Assembly (NCBI GenBank): GCA_043763605.1
Contig: JAYULM010000092.1
Span: 1 to 64,000, forward strand
Direction: 5' to 3'
DNA: 64,000 bases
From: JACMIU01 sp043763605
Lineage (GTDB): Bacteria; Armatimonadota; Armatimonadia; Armatimonadales; Armatimonadaceae
The position numbers and the translations under genes were made by a program. Of the stretch, positions 1-8,325 are shown piece by piece. Below the pieces are notes generated by a model that ran no database searches, had not been told where the DNA came from, and saw only the letters and a program-made list of their open reading frames with translations. Position 1 is the first letter of the stretch. The number at the start of each line of letters is the position of its first letter.

Positions 1-602
1 TCGCCGACAAAACTATGTCGCCTGAAAGCGTCATAGACGCTCAAAACCAGAACGGGGCAAGCCCCGGGGTATTGAACCCTCTGCGCTTGCAGCGAATAAT
101 CGACTTAAGTAGCTATCAATCAAAATCAGTCATCGCTATAACTCTTCCGTCAATGCTCCGTCCGTCAGAGCACCATGCTGCATATCAGCGGTTATGTCAT
201 CGCCCCATGATCGCAGAAAGTAGCTACTTGGTTCGGTGAAATACAGGGTCAATTGTTTGACGCGGCTTCCCCCCACCATTCGAAAACCACCACGCCCGCA
301 TAGTTGATGCAAGCGAACGTTTGACACCACGGCAAGCCTTGTGCCGTGGCATGTTCCCATGACCGCAGGGTGACACGAATGGCGCGAACGAAAATCGTAT
401 TCGAAGCGGTGTTCGTGGCACGTTCCAACACTGAGTAAAACGGCTCCAGAACAACGGACGCAAAAGCATGTTCGTCGCGGAGCGGATACATAATACTTGC
501 TTGTCTTTGCATGCCTATGGTATACCGCTCAGCACAGTAGCGATGCCAATCACCAAAGTCCACCACGAAGCTGCCCGGACAAACCGATGATGAGGCGATA
601 AA
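1..602. other. No confident gene
   Basis: This stretch has only short, mutually overlapping open frames with no recognisable domain. A minus-strand frame covers roughly 249-600, but it has no convincing start and no family match that I can see. It may hold a decayed gene. No repeat or RNA signal is visible. Confidence 0.4.
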
Positions 603-1037
603 ATGGACGGCGTGGCTAAAGATATTTTTCATGACACGGTGCGACGCGCTCTGGAAGCCGACGGTTGGGTTATCACGGAAGACCCGCTCACACTCAAGTT
701 CGGGGAACAAAGTGTATTTGTTGATCTCGGCGCGGAAGCCCCAATGGAAGCCGAACGCGCTGGTCAGAAAATCGCCGTCGAAGTGAAGAGTTTCGTCAGT
801 GTATCGCCCGTCACCGATTTAGAGCGAGCGTTAGGGCAGTATCTGTTCTACCGTGTCCTACTGCAAAACCAGCGGGGGAATGTGCCGCTTTACCTCGCTC
901 TTCGCGCCACGGCTTACAAGCGCGTTTTCAACAGCTTGGACGGTCAACGCCTGCTTTCGGAGTTAAAACTATCGCTGTTGTTGTTCGACGAAACCACGGA
1001 AAGGATAACTGAATGGATCGAACCATCGACACCGTAA
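603..1037 (+). CDS. xisH: XisH-family protein (fdxN excision controlling factor XisH)
   Basis: A 144-residue protein with an endonuclease-like alpha/beta fold pattern. It opens with an amphipathic FHDTVRRALEADGW helix, and the IAVEVKSF strand fits the ExK half of a PD-(D/E)xK-like core. This is the standard XisH architecture. In cyanobacteria XisH was named for control of fdxN-element excision, but most homologues sit far from such elements and their biochemical role is unknown. Its last 25 bases overlap the start of xisI, so the two are translationally coupled. Family assignment is by recognition; function is not inferred. Confidence 0.85.
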   Translation: MDGVAKDIFHDTVRRALEADGWVITEDPLTLKFGEQSVFVDLGAEAPMEAERAGQKIAVEVKSFVSVSPVTDLERALGQYLFYRVLLQNQRGNVPLYLALRATAYKRVFNSLDGQRLLSELKLSLLLFDETTERITEWIEPSTP

Positions 1038-1366
1038 CGCAGTACCGTGCCATTATTCAACGGATTCTGGAAGAGTACGCGACGCAGTACCCGACATTCG
1101 GCGGTGGCGACGCTGTTGTACAGTTACTGGCTGACGAGGCGCGGGACCATTACCAGATCTGGTACACCGGATGGCGCGGCGACGAAAGGATTCACTTTTG
1201 TGTGCTTCACCTTGACATTCGGGACGGCAAAATATGGGTGCAACATGACGGCGTGTACGAAGGCATTACCCAAAAACTGCTGGACGCCGGGATTCCGCAT
1301 AAAAACATCGTGATCGGATTCCATGCGCCGAGCGAACGGCAATACACGCCGTTCGCTCTGGCATGA
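1013..1366 (+). CDS. xisI: XisI-family protein (fdxN excision controlling factor XisI)
   Basis: A 117-residue protein with the XisI hallmarks: an N-terminal helix (YRAIIQRILEEYA), a central Y-x-I-W-Y-T-G-W strand, HLDIRDGKIWVQHDG, and a C-terminal segment of the type GIPHKNIVIGFH. It is full length for the family (about 110-115 residues). It overlaps the end of xisH by 25 bases, the usual arrangement of this pair. A 13 kb gap separates the pair from the integrated island, and nothing in the sequence links them functionally. Confidence 0.88.
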   Translation: MDRTIDTVTQYRAIIQRILEEYATQYPTFGGGDAVVQLLADEARDHYQIWYTGWRGDERIHFCVLHLDIRDGKIWVQHDGVYEGITQKLLDAGIPHKNIVIGFHAPSERQYTPFALA

Positions 1367-1375
1367 TGTCAAGTC

Positions 1376-2359
1376 TTAGCACACCAGCGACGCGAAGTCG
1401 CCGAAGTCCGCCGCGAATCCGCCGGGGACGCCTTTGCAGATCACGCTCACCGCGTCGTGCGAGTGGAGCGACTCCAAGTGCGAGCAGGCGACCTGGAAAT
1501 CTTTGATACGGGCGTCTTTGTTCAGTTCGAAGAAAACGAGACGTGCGGCGTCCTCGACGAATTTGATGAACGCGCCGTTCATTTCCGCGAACGCCTGCTC
1601 GTCCTCGCGTTTGACCATCACCTGCGTCTCGGTTTTCAGTGCGTTCTCTAAGTGGCGTTGCATGTCTTCGACCGTGACCGTCGCGCCGTCAACGAGTTCG
1701 ACCTTGACACGGGCGCGGCTGCGCTGGCTGTGCGGGATGGCGTAAACGCCGCGCGTATCGCGGGCGTGTTCGGCGAGTTCGGCGGAACAGGGACACGCGG
1801 ACGAGTACACGAAGTCGAACTCGACGTAACGGCGCACCGCCCCACTCGCCGAGATCGTGGCTTCGTAAGCGACTTTGTAAAACTGGTAGCCCTCTAAATT
1901 GCTTCGCAGGCTCTTTTTGACCATCGGGTACGAGAAGCCGACCTTGACCCGCGCGTGGAGCGAGCCGACTTTTTCGCGGTAGCCGTGCAGAATATCCGCG
2001 AGCGTATCCGGCGTGAACGCGCGGTCCTTGTACTCGTAGAACGTGCGGACGATCCGGCTCATGTTGATGCCCTTCAAGTCCGCTTCGAGCGATACGGTGC
2101 CGGTGACATTCGCTTCCAGAGTCATCCGGTCACCGGTTTCAGTGACGAAGGCGAGCGGTAGTTTGAAGCCGGAAACGCCGACCTGCTGGATCGGGACATT
2201 CGAGCCGCGTATGGCGTCCATGGCTTCGTTCATGTCCGGGAGCGATTCGCGATATTCGGGCGTAACGACGAAGTCGGCGTCGTAGTCTCTATTGGAGGGA
2301 GTTTCGCCCCGGCTTACTTCATGGAGCCGGTGCAGGTACATTTTTTTTGCTGTATTCAT
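1376..2359 (-). CDS. folE2: GTP cyclohydrolase I, FolE2 type
   Basis: A 327-residue GCYH-IB protein, predicted to convert GTP to 7,8-dihydroneopterin triphosphate for folate, queuosine or pterin synthesis in the cytosol. The metal-site region reads SSACPCSAELAEHA, matching the family's CPCS segment, and a PHSQRSRARVKVEL strand follows. FolE2 enzymes accept metals other than zinc, which suits zinc-poor conditions (family knowledge). It lies 127 bases downstream of the tandem PTPS gene on the same strand and probably shares its transcript. Confidence 0.93.
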   Translation of the reverse strand: MNTAKKMYLHRLHEVSRGETPSNRDYDADFVVTPEYRESLPDMNEAMDAIRGSNVPIQQVGVSGFKLPLAFVTETGDRMTLEANVTGTVSLEADLKGINMSRIVRTFYEYKDRAFTPDTLADILHGYREKVGSLHARVKVGFSYPMVKKSLRSNLEGYQFYKVAYEATISASGAVRRYVEFDFVYSSACPCSAELAEHARDTRGVYAIPHSQRSRARVKVELVDGATVTVEDMQRHLENALKTETQVMVKREDEQAFAEMNGAFIKFVEDAARLVFFELNKDARIKDFQVACSHLESLHSHDAVSVICKGVPGGFAADFGDFASLVC

Positions 2360-2486
2360 CGTTTTTAACCTCGCGCGGTGGCGGGGAGGATCGGTTGGGA
2401 CGATAACCGTGAGTGCGGCGCGGGTGCTACACCGCGCTTGACTGTGCTATTTTCCGAAAACAAATGCCGTTCGTGCTCGGGTATTT

Positions 2487-3338
2487 CTAAACGGGACCGT
2501 TGTCGCCGTAGTATTCAAAAAAGTTGCGGTCGGTTTCCTTCACGACCACGCGGTAGAGCCGCGCCGGAGCCGGGATATTCGGCGCGAGATGATCCCAGAT
2601 CGCCTTGGTCAGGTTCTCCGAAGTCGGGTTGACGTTGGCGAACTCCGGCGTGTCGTCGTTCAAGTGCTTGTGATCGAACCGCGCCATGATCTCCCGGTCC
2701 ATCACGGCGTCCAGTTCGGCTAGGCTGACGATCATGCCCGTGATCGGGTCGGGATCGCCCGCGACGGTCACTTCGACGCCGTAGTTGTGACCGTGCCCGC
2801 GCGCGTTATTGCACTTGCCAAACACGGCGATATTCTCCTCGGGCGTCAAGCCGGGCGCGTCCAACCGGTGCGCGGCGGCGAAATCGAGGCTTCGTGTCAG
2901 TAGAACCAACGTTGTCTCCTTTGCTAAATCGCGGGTGGTCCACAGCGACGGCGACTCCCACACGGTGACGCGGACCAGTTTCGCCGCCGGGTCGTGGAAG
3001 TTCGCGGAAAACTGCTCACCGATGTAGCGCGCGATGTTCTCCAACGTCGGCGGGGTGTCGGCGAAATGCGGCACTTCATAGGTCAGGTGCTTGTCGGCGA
3101 GCGGTCCGGTGACATACGTTTTGAGAACTTTGTCCACGTCCACGATGTTGACGACCATTCCGGTTCGGTCTTCCAACTCGCCCGCGACTACGGCTTCGAC
3201 CACATAGTTGTGCCCGTGCCCCCACGGCGACGCCCACTTCCCGAACAGGGCGCGGTTCTCCTCCTCGGTTTTATGTCGGAGCCAGTACGCGTGTCCCGCC
3301 GAGAACGAGACGCGCCGCCGTAAATAAAGGGTAGCCAT
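2487..3338 (-). CDS. Tandem 6-pyruvoyl-tetrahydropterin synthase/QueD-like protein
   Basis: A 283-residue protein made of two PTPS/QueD domains (about 5-130 and 146-280). PTPS enzymes act on the FolE product, giving 6-pyruvoyl- or 6-carboxy-tetrahydropterin. The second domain carries FGKCNNARGHGHNY, so the nucleophilic Cys (C176) and zinc histidines (H182, H184) are present. The first has FGKWASPWGHGHNY: histidines kept (H41, H43) but the Cys replaced by Trp at 35. The first copy is therefore probably catalytically altered or structural. The gene directly precedes folE2 on the same strand, which supports a pterin pathway role. Confidence 0.88.
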   Translation of the reverse strand: MATLYLRRRVSFSAGHAYWLRHKTEEENRALFGKWASPWGHGHNYVVEAVVAGELEDRTGMVVNIVDVDKVLKTYVTGPLADKHLTYEVPHFADTPPTLENIARYIGEQFSANFHDPAAKLVRVTVWESPSLWTTRDLAKETTLVLLTRSLDFAAAHRLDAPGLTPEENIAVFGKCNNARGHGHNYGVEVTVAGDPDPITGMIVSLAELDAVMDREIMARFDHKHLNDDTPEFANVNPTSENLTKAIWDHLAPNIPAPARLYRVVVKETDRNFFEYYGDNGPV

Positions 3339-3418
3339 AGCGTGAAAAATGCGCCGACAGCCAGCAACTTCTCGTTTGCGGCATTCGGCGCGTTCGCGTA
3401 AAATTTCGATTTCTACTT

Positions 3419-3426
3419 ATTATAAT
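3419..3426. promoter_or_regulatory. Candidate divergent -10 element
   Basis: The palindromic stretch TATTATAATA between the divergent PTPS and aminotransferase genes reads as TATAAT on both strands (3419-3424 on minus, 3421-3426 on plus). No good -35 hexamer is visible on either side, so this rests on the -10 and its position, about 80-110 bases from each start. Confidence 0.4.
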
Positions 3427-3535
3427 ACCCTTTTGCTGAAGGAAGTTCCTGAAGTTACGCGGTGTCATACATTCGGGCGCGGGGATATACCGCTTGAAAA
3501 ATTCGCGGAAAACGGATAAAAATGGAGGCACCAGC

Positions 3536-4738
3536 ATGTCCTTTATTCCCACGTCCCGCAAAGCCGCCCTGTTCGGCGAATCCGTCATCCGCGAAATGAC
3601 CCGCCTGCTCCTGCAATGGGAGGCGGACACGGGACGGGAGGGCGTCAATCTGGCGCAGGGGTTCCCCGATTTCGCCGCGCCGGAAGTGCTGAAACAGGCG
3701 GCGTGTCGGGCGATTGAAGACGACATTAATCAGTACGCCGTGACCTGGGGTGCCCCCGCCCTGCGTACCGCCATCGCGGACAAGACGGCACGCTTTTACG
3801 GGGTTCGCCCAGACCCGGAGCGCGAAATTACCGTGACATGCGGCGCGACGGAAGCGATGATCGCCGCCCTGCTTGCCGTGACGGACCCCGGCGACGAAGT
3901 GATCGTTTTCGAGCCGTTCTACGAGAACTACGGACCCGACGCGATCCTGTCCGGCGCGGCACCCGTGTTCGTACGCCTCCACGCGCCCGATTGGTCGTTC
4001 GACCCGGACGAGTTGCGGGCGGCGTTCACCGGCCGGACGCGGGCGATCATCGTCAACACGCCACACAACCCGACCGGAAAAGTGTTCTCGCGCGACGAAC
4101 TGACAATTATCGCCGACCTGTGCCAGCAATGGAACGTTTGCGCGATCACGGATGAGATTTACGAGCATCTGGTGTATGACGGCGCGGCGCACATTCGAAT
4201 CGCCGATTTGCCGGGGATGGCGGAGCGGACAATCACGATCAGCGGCTTGTCGAAAACCTACAGCGCGACGGGTTGGCGTATCGGCTGGCTCCTCGCGCCG
4301 CCCGACGCCACGAACGCGATCCGAAAAGTTCACGACTTCCTGACGGTGGGCGCGGCGGCTCCCCTGCAAGCCGGTGCCGCGTTCGCGATCAACGAACTGC
4401 CCCTGACGTACTACACCGACCTCGCGAACACCTACCGGGAGAAACGCGACGTGCTACTAGCCGCACTGAACGATTCCCTGCTCCGCCCGCTCTCGGTCCC
4501 GACCGGCGCGTACTATATTCTGACCGACGCCCGACCGTTGATGACGATCACGGGACAGGCAACCGACGCCGCCCTCGCCCGGTTTCTCGTTTCGGAATAC
4601 GGATTGGCGACGGTGCCCGGAAGCAGTTTCGTCACCGATCCGGCAAGTGCGATGCCCCTACTGCGGTTCTGCTATTGCAAAAAACCGGAAACGCTCGCCC
4701 GCGCGACGCGGTTGATGAGCGAGCTACCGATACCTTAG
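3536..4738 (+). CDS. PLP-dependent class I/II aminotransferase
   Basis: A 400-residue fold-type I aminotransferase. The start at 3536 is set by a GGAGG ribosome site at 3524-3528; an in-frame upstream Met at 3494 lacks one. Visible landmarks are NLAQGFPDF (about 38-46, substrate/PLP region), NPTG (178-181), D206 and Y209 of the ITDEIYEH strand, and the Schiff-base lysine K240 in SGLSKTYSATGWRIGW. The pattern resembles the kynurenine/methionine aminotransferase group (KAT, YbdL-like). The true amino donor cannot be read from sequence. Confidence 0.9.
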   Translation: MSFIPTSRKAALFGESVIREMTRLLLQWEADTGREGVNLAQGFPDFAAPEVLKQAACRAIEDDINQYAVTWGAPALRTAIADKTARFYGVRPDPEREITVTCGATEAMIAALLAVTDPGDEVIVFEPFYENYGPDAILSGAAPVFVRLHAPDWSFDPDELRAAFTGRTRAIIVNTPHNPTGKVFSRDELTIIADLCQQWNVCAITDEIYEHLVYDGAAHIRIADLPGMAERTITISGLSKTYSATGWRIGWLLAPPDATNAIRKVHDFLTVGAAAPLQAGAAFAINELPLTYYTDLANTYREKRDVLLAALNDSLLRPLSVPTGAYYILTDARPLMTITGQATDAALARFLVSEYGLATVPGSSFVTDPASAMPLLRFCYCKKPETLARATRLMSELPIP

Positions 4739-4740
4739 TC

Positions 4741-4761
4741 GTAAGGCAATCTTTTCCTTAC
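4741..4761. terminator. Weak stem-loop between convergent genes
   Basis: GTAAGG and CCTTAC pair across a 9-base loop containing four T's, in the 40-base gap between the aminotransferase and the convergent DUF262 gene. The stem is only 6 bp, so this may be chance. Confidence 0.25.
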
Positions 4762-4778
4762 CAACCAGAGTTCGCGAA

Positions 4779-6647
4779 TTAGCTTCGCGGCCACAGTAGC
4801 AGTGCCCTTTCGAGAAGTTCCTCACCACGATTTGCAATACTTTCCTCGTCCCATTTAGGTATCGCATTTATTTGTTGATTTATCGGAAGCAGGGAGTTGT
4901 TGAGGATCGCCGATCTTTTGATAGCCCAATCGCTGTTCGACGTTGCTGAGTTCAGAGCCTGACTGAGCAGGGTGAGGTTCCCGAAGGTTTGAAGAATATC
5001 GTTTCGTTTACGCGTCGCTACAGACCGTAGATCATCTACCTCCGCGTCCCACAATTCGGTTGCGGACATGCCTTTGCTACCATCTGGAAGTGGCCAGTGT
5101 TCTACCCAGCTTTGTGGAAGGATATGCTCGACAGTCAGGTCGCTCTCTATCGAAATCGTCTCCATTTTATTACCGAAGTAGGTGCTGTTGAGACGCTTAA
5201 GAATATGCACTATTTTTGCATTATTCAGGGTTTGGTAAGCATCTCTGTTGCGCCACGCTTCACTAAACAGGAGGTCCGAGGGCCACTCACCGGATTCGCC
5301 TGTTTGAACCGATAGTTGATTCACCAAATTCTCCGGGCTAACCCCATCACGGCGGAGCGCACGGGTCAGTGTGAGAAAGATGCGATTGTAACCTTTCGTG
5401 GTTAAGCCACACACAAAGCGGCGGAGTAAATAAGACTCCAGCGTAGTCGAAATAGTCTGCCATTGCGCCTCGGTAATCTTTGCATCAAGTAGTGTAAGCA
5501 AAAGGGGATATGAGGTCCGAACGTCGAATGCTTCCAGAAAAGTAGCGATTCCATAGATAGGATCATCGGTTTCCGGCTCAAGGATACGACGGAAATCGTC
5601 TCCCTGTCTCGCCAGCGTCTTTAGTTCCTCTTCAACAGTAGCGTAAGGCTTTTTACGGTCGATCCAGTATTTGTACTCGACAAAAAGGTGCTTGATAGGA
5701 ATATCCGTGGTCAGCCTGCTCGCCAAAAAATGTTGCAAAAATAGATCGCTTCGAGGGCGGATAAGTCGACCTTGTCTGACCTCGACGCGCCAAAAGGCAT
5801 CATCAAAACGACGCCAGTATTGATCGTAAAGTGTTTCCGACGATTCACCAAGCCTTGATGCACGTAAAAAAATGAAGTTCCGGAGCAAATCCGCCGGGAG
5901 CAAAGGCTCGCCACGAGCGTTGAGCGTCTCAAAGATAACCTGTGCGTCATCTTCTTGCTCTAAATCGATGGCAACCACTTGGAGGGTAGTCTTTAATGCC
6001 TGAAAGCATTCCTCCAGGTGCAACGCGACAGTTTCATCTGTCGCCGAAGCAGGTTCGGTATCGGTCCCGAGAAAGAACTCTTTTATCTGTTCGTAGAAGA
6101 ATAAATATGCCTCCACCATTTTCGGACGTGGCAATGGCTTCCGGGCGTACTTAGGCCATACAAGTGGGTAACGTACCAGCATTTCTGCGGGCGAACCTGC
6201 GGTGATGGCATCCGAGAACTGTTTACGGTCGAGTTGTGTCGGCCAAACTTTGTACTTATCGATTTCCGGTTCCGCCATCATTCCTTTGTTGAGCGTGAAG
6301 CCTTCGCACTCTCTCGCGAGTTCGACACAGTTCTGCTCTTTGCAGAAGTCGCGAAAGGCGGCGAGAAATATCTGCAGGGTAGTTAAACGTTGTTGACCAT
6401 CAATGACCTGCCTTTTATTGACATGGGTTGTCGGTGTCTGCTTCTGATCAAGAACCATCGCCCCTAAGAAGTGGACCGGAGCATCTTTTCTTCCCTCAAG
6501 ATACTCCGTGAATTTTCGGGCGATGTCTTCCCAGAGAGGTTCCCATTGCTGCTCTCGGCTCCAAACATATTGCCTCTGGAAAAGTGGGACTTCCAGCCGC
6601 ATCTTCATCTCAAAAATCGCGAGCAGGGAAATGGCATTTGCTTTCAT
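4779..6647 (-). CDS. DUF262/DUF1524 protein (GmrSD-like)
   Basis: A 622-residue protein with an N-terminal DUF262 (ParB/Srx-like NTPase) domain and a C-terminal DUF1524 HNH-type nuclease domain. Key motifs are VPLFQRQYVW near residue 20, DGQQRLTTL at 83-91, and LTVEHILPQSW near 504-514, where the EH pair is the nuclease motif; FGNLTLL follows. GmrSD proteins are type IV restriction enzymes that cut modified, especially glucosylated, phage DNA (family knowledge). Both domains are fused here as in single-chain GmrSD. The Met at 6647 is chosen because the family starts there; an in-frame Met at 6722 would add 25 unmatched residues. Confidence 0.85.
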   Translation of the reverse strand: MKANAISLLAIFEMKMRLEVPLFQRQYVWSREQQWEPLWEDIARKFTEYLEGRKDAPVHFLGAMVLDQKQTPTTHVNKRQVIDGQQRLTTLQIFLAAFRDFCKEQNCVELARECEGFTLNKGMMAEPEIDKYKVWPTQLDRKQFSDAITAGSPAEMLVRYPLVWPKYARKPLPRPKMVEAYLFFYEQIKEFFLGTDTEPASATDETVALHLEECFQALKTTLQVVAIDLEQEDDAQVIFETLNARGEPLLPADLLRNFIFLRASRLGESSETLYDQYWRRFDDAFWRVEVRQGRLIRPRSDLFLQHFLASRLTTDIPIKHLFVEYKYWIDRKKPYATVEEELKTLARQGDDFRRILEPETDDPIYGIATFLEAFDVRTSYPLLLTLLDAKITEAQWQTISTTLESYLLRRFVCGLTTKGYNRIFLTLTRALRRDGVSPENLVNQLSVQTGESGEWPSDLLFSEAWRNRDAYQTLNNAKIVHILKRLNSTYFGNKMETISIESDLTVEHILPQSWVEHWPLPDGSKGMSATELWDAEVDDLRSVATRKRNDILQTFGNLTLLSQALNSATSNSDWAIKRSAILNNSLLPINQQINAIPKWDEESIANRGEELLERALLLWPRS

Positions 6648-6758
6648 ATAATTCTTTCGTGGAAGTGTAAAATTGGCTCCAATTGATGCACTTGAACGTC
6701 GGCATGGCGTCTTAGATACCAATAGCGGCGGCCAAGATTAGCCGAACGGAACCGGACG

Positions 6759-7400
6759 CTAATCTCCTACGGACAGCAGTTGTTGCACCGTTTGCAAAAC
6801 GGACGGACGCGGTTCCAGAAAAATCCAGTCCCATTCGAGCGCGACATTGTTCATCGTGTGCAATACGAGCGGTTGATTCGACAGATTCTCCTCTTCGTAG
6901 CCGGTGTCTGTCTTGCGGAGCACACGGATCTTTTGTTTTTGCTGGTCGATGTAGACGATTTCCGCGACGCCAATCGAGCGGTAGTCGGTCTCGGTTGCGT
7001 TGATGTCGGAGCGGCGGTCGTTCGGCGAAATAAGTTCGATAACGAGGTCCGGGGGACCGATGGTCGCTTTGCGCGTTATCAACTCTTCACGCGACTTGCG
7101 CACGAAGAAAAAGTCCGGCATCCGCCCGCGAAACTCGCCGATGAGCACGGGCGAGCGCGTTCCGAGGACCGTGCCCAGTTTGCGCTCCTGCGAATAAATA
7201 TCCAGAACGTGTAGAATCCAGAGGTTCAGTTTTTCGTGGTCGAGTTGTACTATCGGTTTCTCAACAATCGTGCCGTCTATCAGTTCGTCGAAATCTTTGG
7301 GACCGGAGATTTCCAGCCACTCGTTGAAAGTGATCGGGCGGGGATAGACGAAGCGCGTAACCGTTTCTTCGACGCGTTCGCGGGTCAGTGTCAGCGACAT
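6759..7400 (-). CDS. Uma2-family endonuclease-like protein
   Basis: A 213-residue Uma2 (DUF820) protein with a PD-(D/E)xK-like core: the family signature PDLVIELISPNDRR, followed by TDYRSIGVAEIVYIDQQKQKIRVL, which is the usual E-Y-W-I-D-P strand. N-terminal TFNEWLEIS and LDHEKLNLWILHVL complete the fold. The canonical D-x-K lysine is weak, as in many members. Uma2 genes are often highly multiplied in cyanobacteria and related phyla, and their role is unknown. It is a single gene 112 bases upstream (in minus-strand sense) of the DUF262 gene. Confidence 0.87.
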   Translation of the reverse strand: MSLTLTRERVEETVTRFVYPRPITFNEWLEISGPKDFDELIDGTIVEKPIVQLDHEKLNLWILHVLDIYSQERKLGTVLGTRSPVLIGEFRGRMPDFFFVRKSREELITRKATIGPPDLVIELISPNDRRSDINATETDYRSIGVAEIVYIDQQKQKIRVLRKTDTGYEEENLSNQPLVLHTMNNVALEWDWIFLEPRPSVLQTVQQLLSVGD

Positions 7401-7519
7401 GATGCGGTGCTCCCTTCCGCCGGTATTTTACCGCACCTCTGACGTTCCACCGCTGGCAAAGCACTGGAGCGAGAAACTGGGTTCCCCACCGAAGCGACGG
7501 CGGGGCGGTAGAATGAACC

Positions 7520-8290
7520 GTGCCCAACATTAATTTCCGTCGCGCGATTCATTTCGCGGAAGAGGTCTCGTCCACGCAGGACGCGGCGCGAGACCATGCC
7601 GCGCGCGACGGCGTCCGCGCCGCCGGCCACGTCCACGCGGCGGCGCACCAGACCGCCGGGCGCGGACGACACGGCAAGACCTGGTACGCCCCCCCCGGTG
7701 CGAACCTTTGCATGACGCTTATCGGTGGTCCCGCCGGGCTTGCCGAACTGTGGCAGGTGGCGTTCGTCGCCGCGCTCGCCGCCGCCGACACCGTGACTTC
7801 CGTAGCACTCGGCGTTCCGGTGCATCTGCGATTTCCAAACGACGTAATGATGCGTGGCAAAAAGGTGGGCGGCGTCCTGATCGAGACAGCGACCGGTCCC
7901 GACGTGCCCACAGGAACGTTACTGCCGCTGGTCGGGGTCGGAATCAACGTGCGCGGGCGGACGGACGCGTTGCCCCCGCAGGTCGCGGTCCGGGCGACCA
8001 CAGTGGAGGCAGAAAGCGGCGGCGGGATCACAGTCGAGCACGTCGGCGGACTTCTCGCGGACGCATTCGCCGTTCGCTGGCAAGAGTGGGACGGCGGGCA
8101 AGGTTTCGCCGCGACGCTCGCCGCATGGCACGAGTACCACGACCCCGACGAACGACGCACGTTCGTCATAGACGGCGCGCCCGCGCTTTGCCGCGTGGTC
8201 GCGGTATCGACAGGCGGCGAGACAACACTCGAACTGCCCGACCGGACACGGCGAACCGTGCCAGTCGTGCATGTCCTGTTCGGGGGATAG
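7520..8290 (+). CDS. birA: Biotin--[acetyl-CoA-carboxylase] ligase
   Basis: A 256-residue BirA catalytic module without an N-terminal repressor HTH, so a monofunctional ligase. It would activate biotin to biotinyl-AMP and transfer it to the carboxyl carrier protein. The motifs are STQD near residue 18, the GRGRHGKTW adenylate loop near 49-57, and FPNDVMMRGKKVGGVLIE with its catalytic lysine near 114-118. A small C-terminal SH3-like domain follows. Translation begins at GTG 7520. The gene stands alone ahead of the GH32 gene. Confidence 0.9.
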   Translation: MPNINFRRAIHFAEEVSSTQDAARDHAARDGVRAAGHVHAAAHQTAGRGRHGKTWYAPPGANLCMTLIGGPAGLAELWQVAFVAALAAADTVTSVALGVPVHLRFPNDVMMRGKKVGGVLIETATGPDVPTGTLLPLVGVGINVRGRTDALPPQVAVRATTVEAESGGGITVEHVGGLLADAFAVRWQEWDGGQGFAATLAAWHEYHDPDERRTFVIDGAPALCRVVAVSTGGETTLELPDRTRRTVPVVHVLFGG

Positions 8291-8325
8291 TTTCGCCGGA
8301 TGAAGGCAACCGTTTCCCACGAAAG

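Noticed and set aside
249..710. Minus-strand 153-codon frame at the left end
   Set aside because: Its 5' part lies over xisH and no family resemblance was found; possibly decayed, not callable.
7708..8325. Long open frame upstream of the GH32 gene
   Set aside because: It overlaps birA out of frame, is Arg-rich and has no homology; it is a by-product of high GC.
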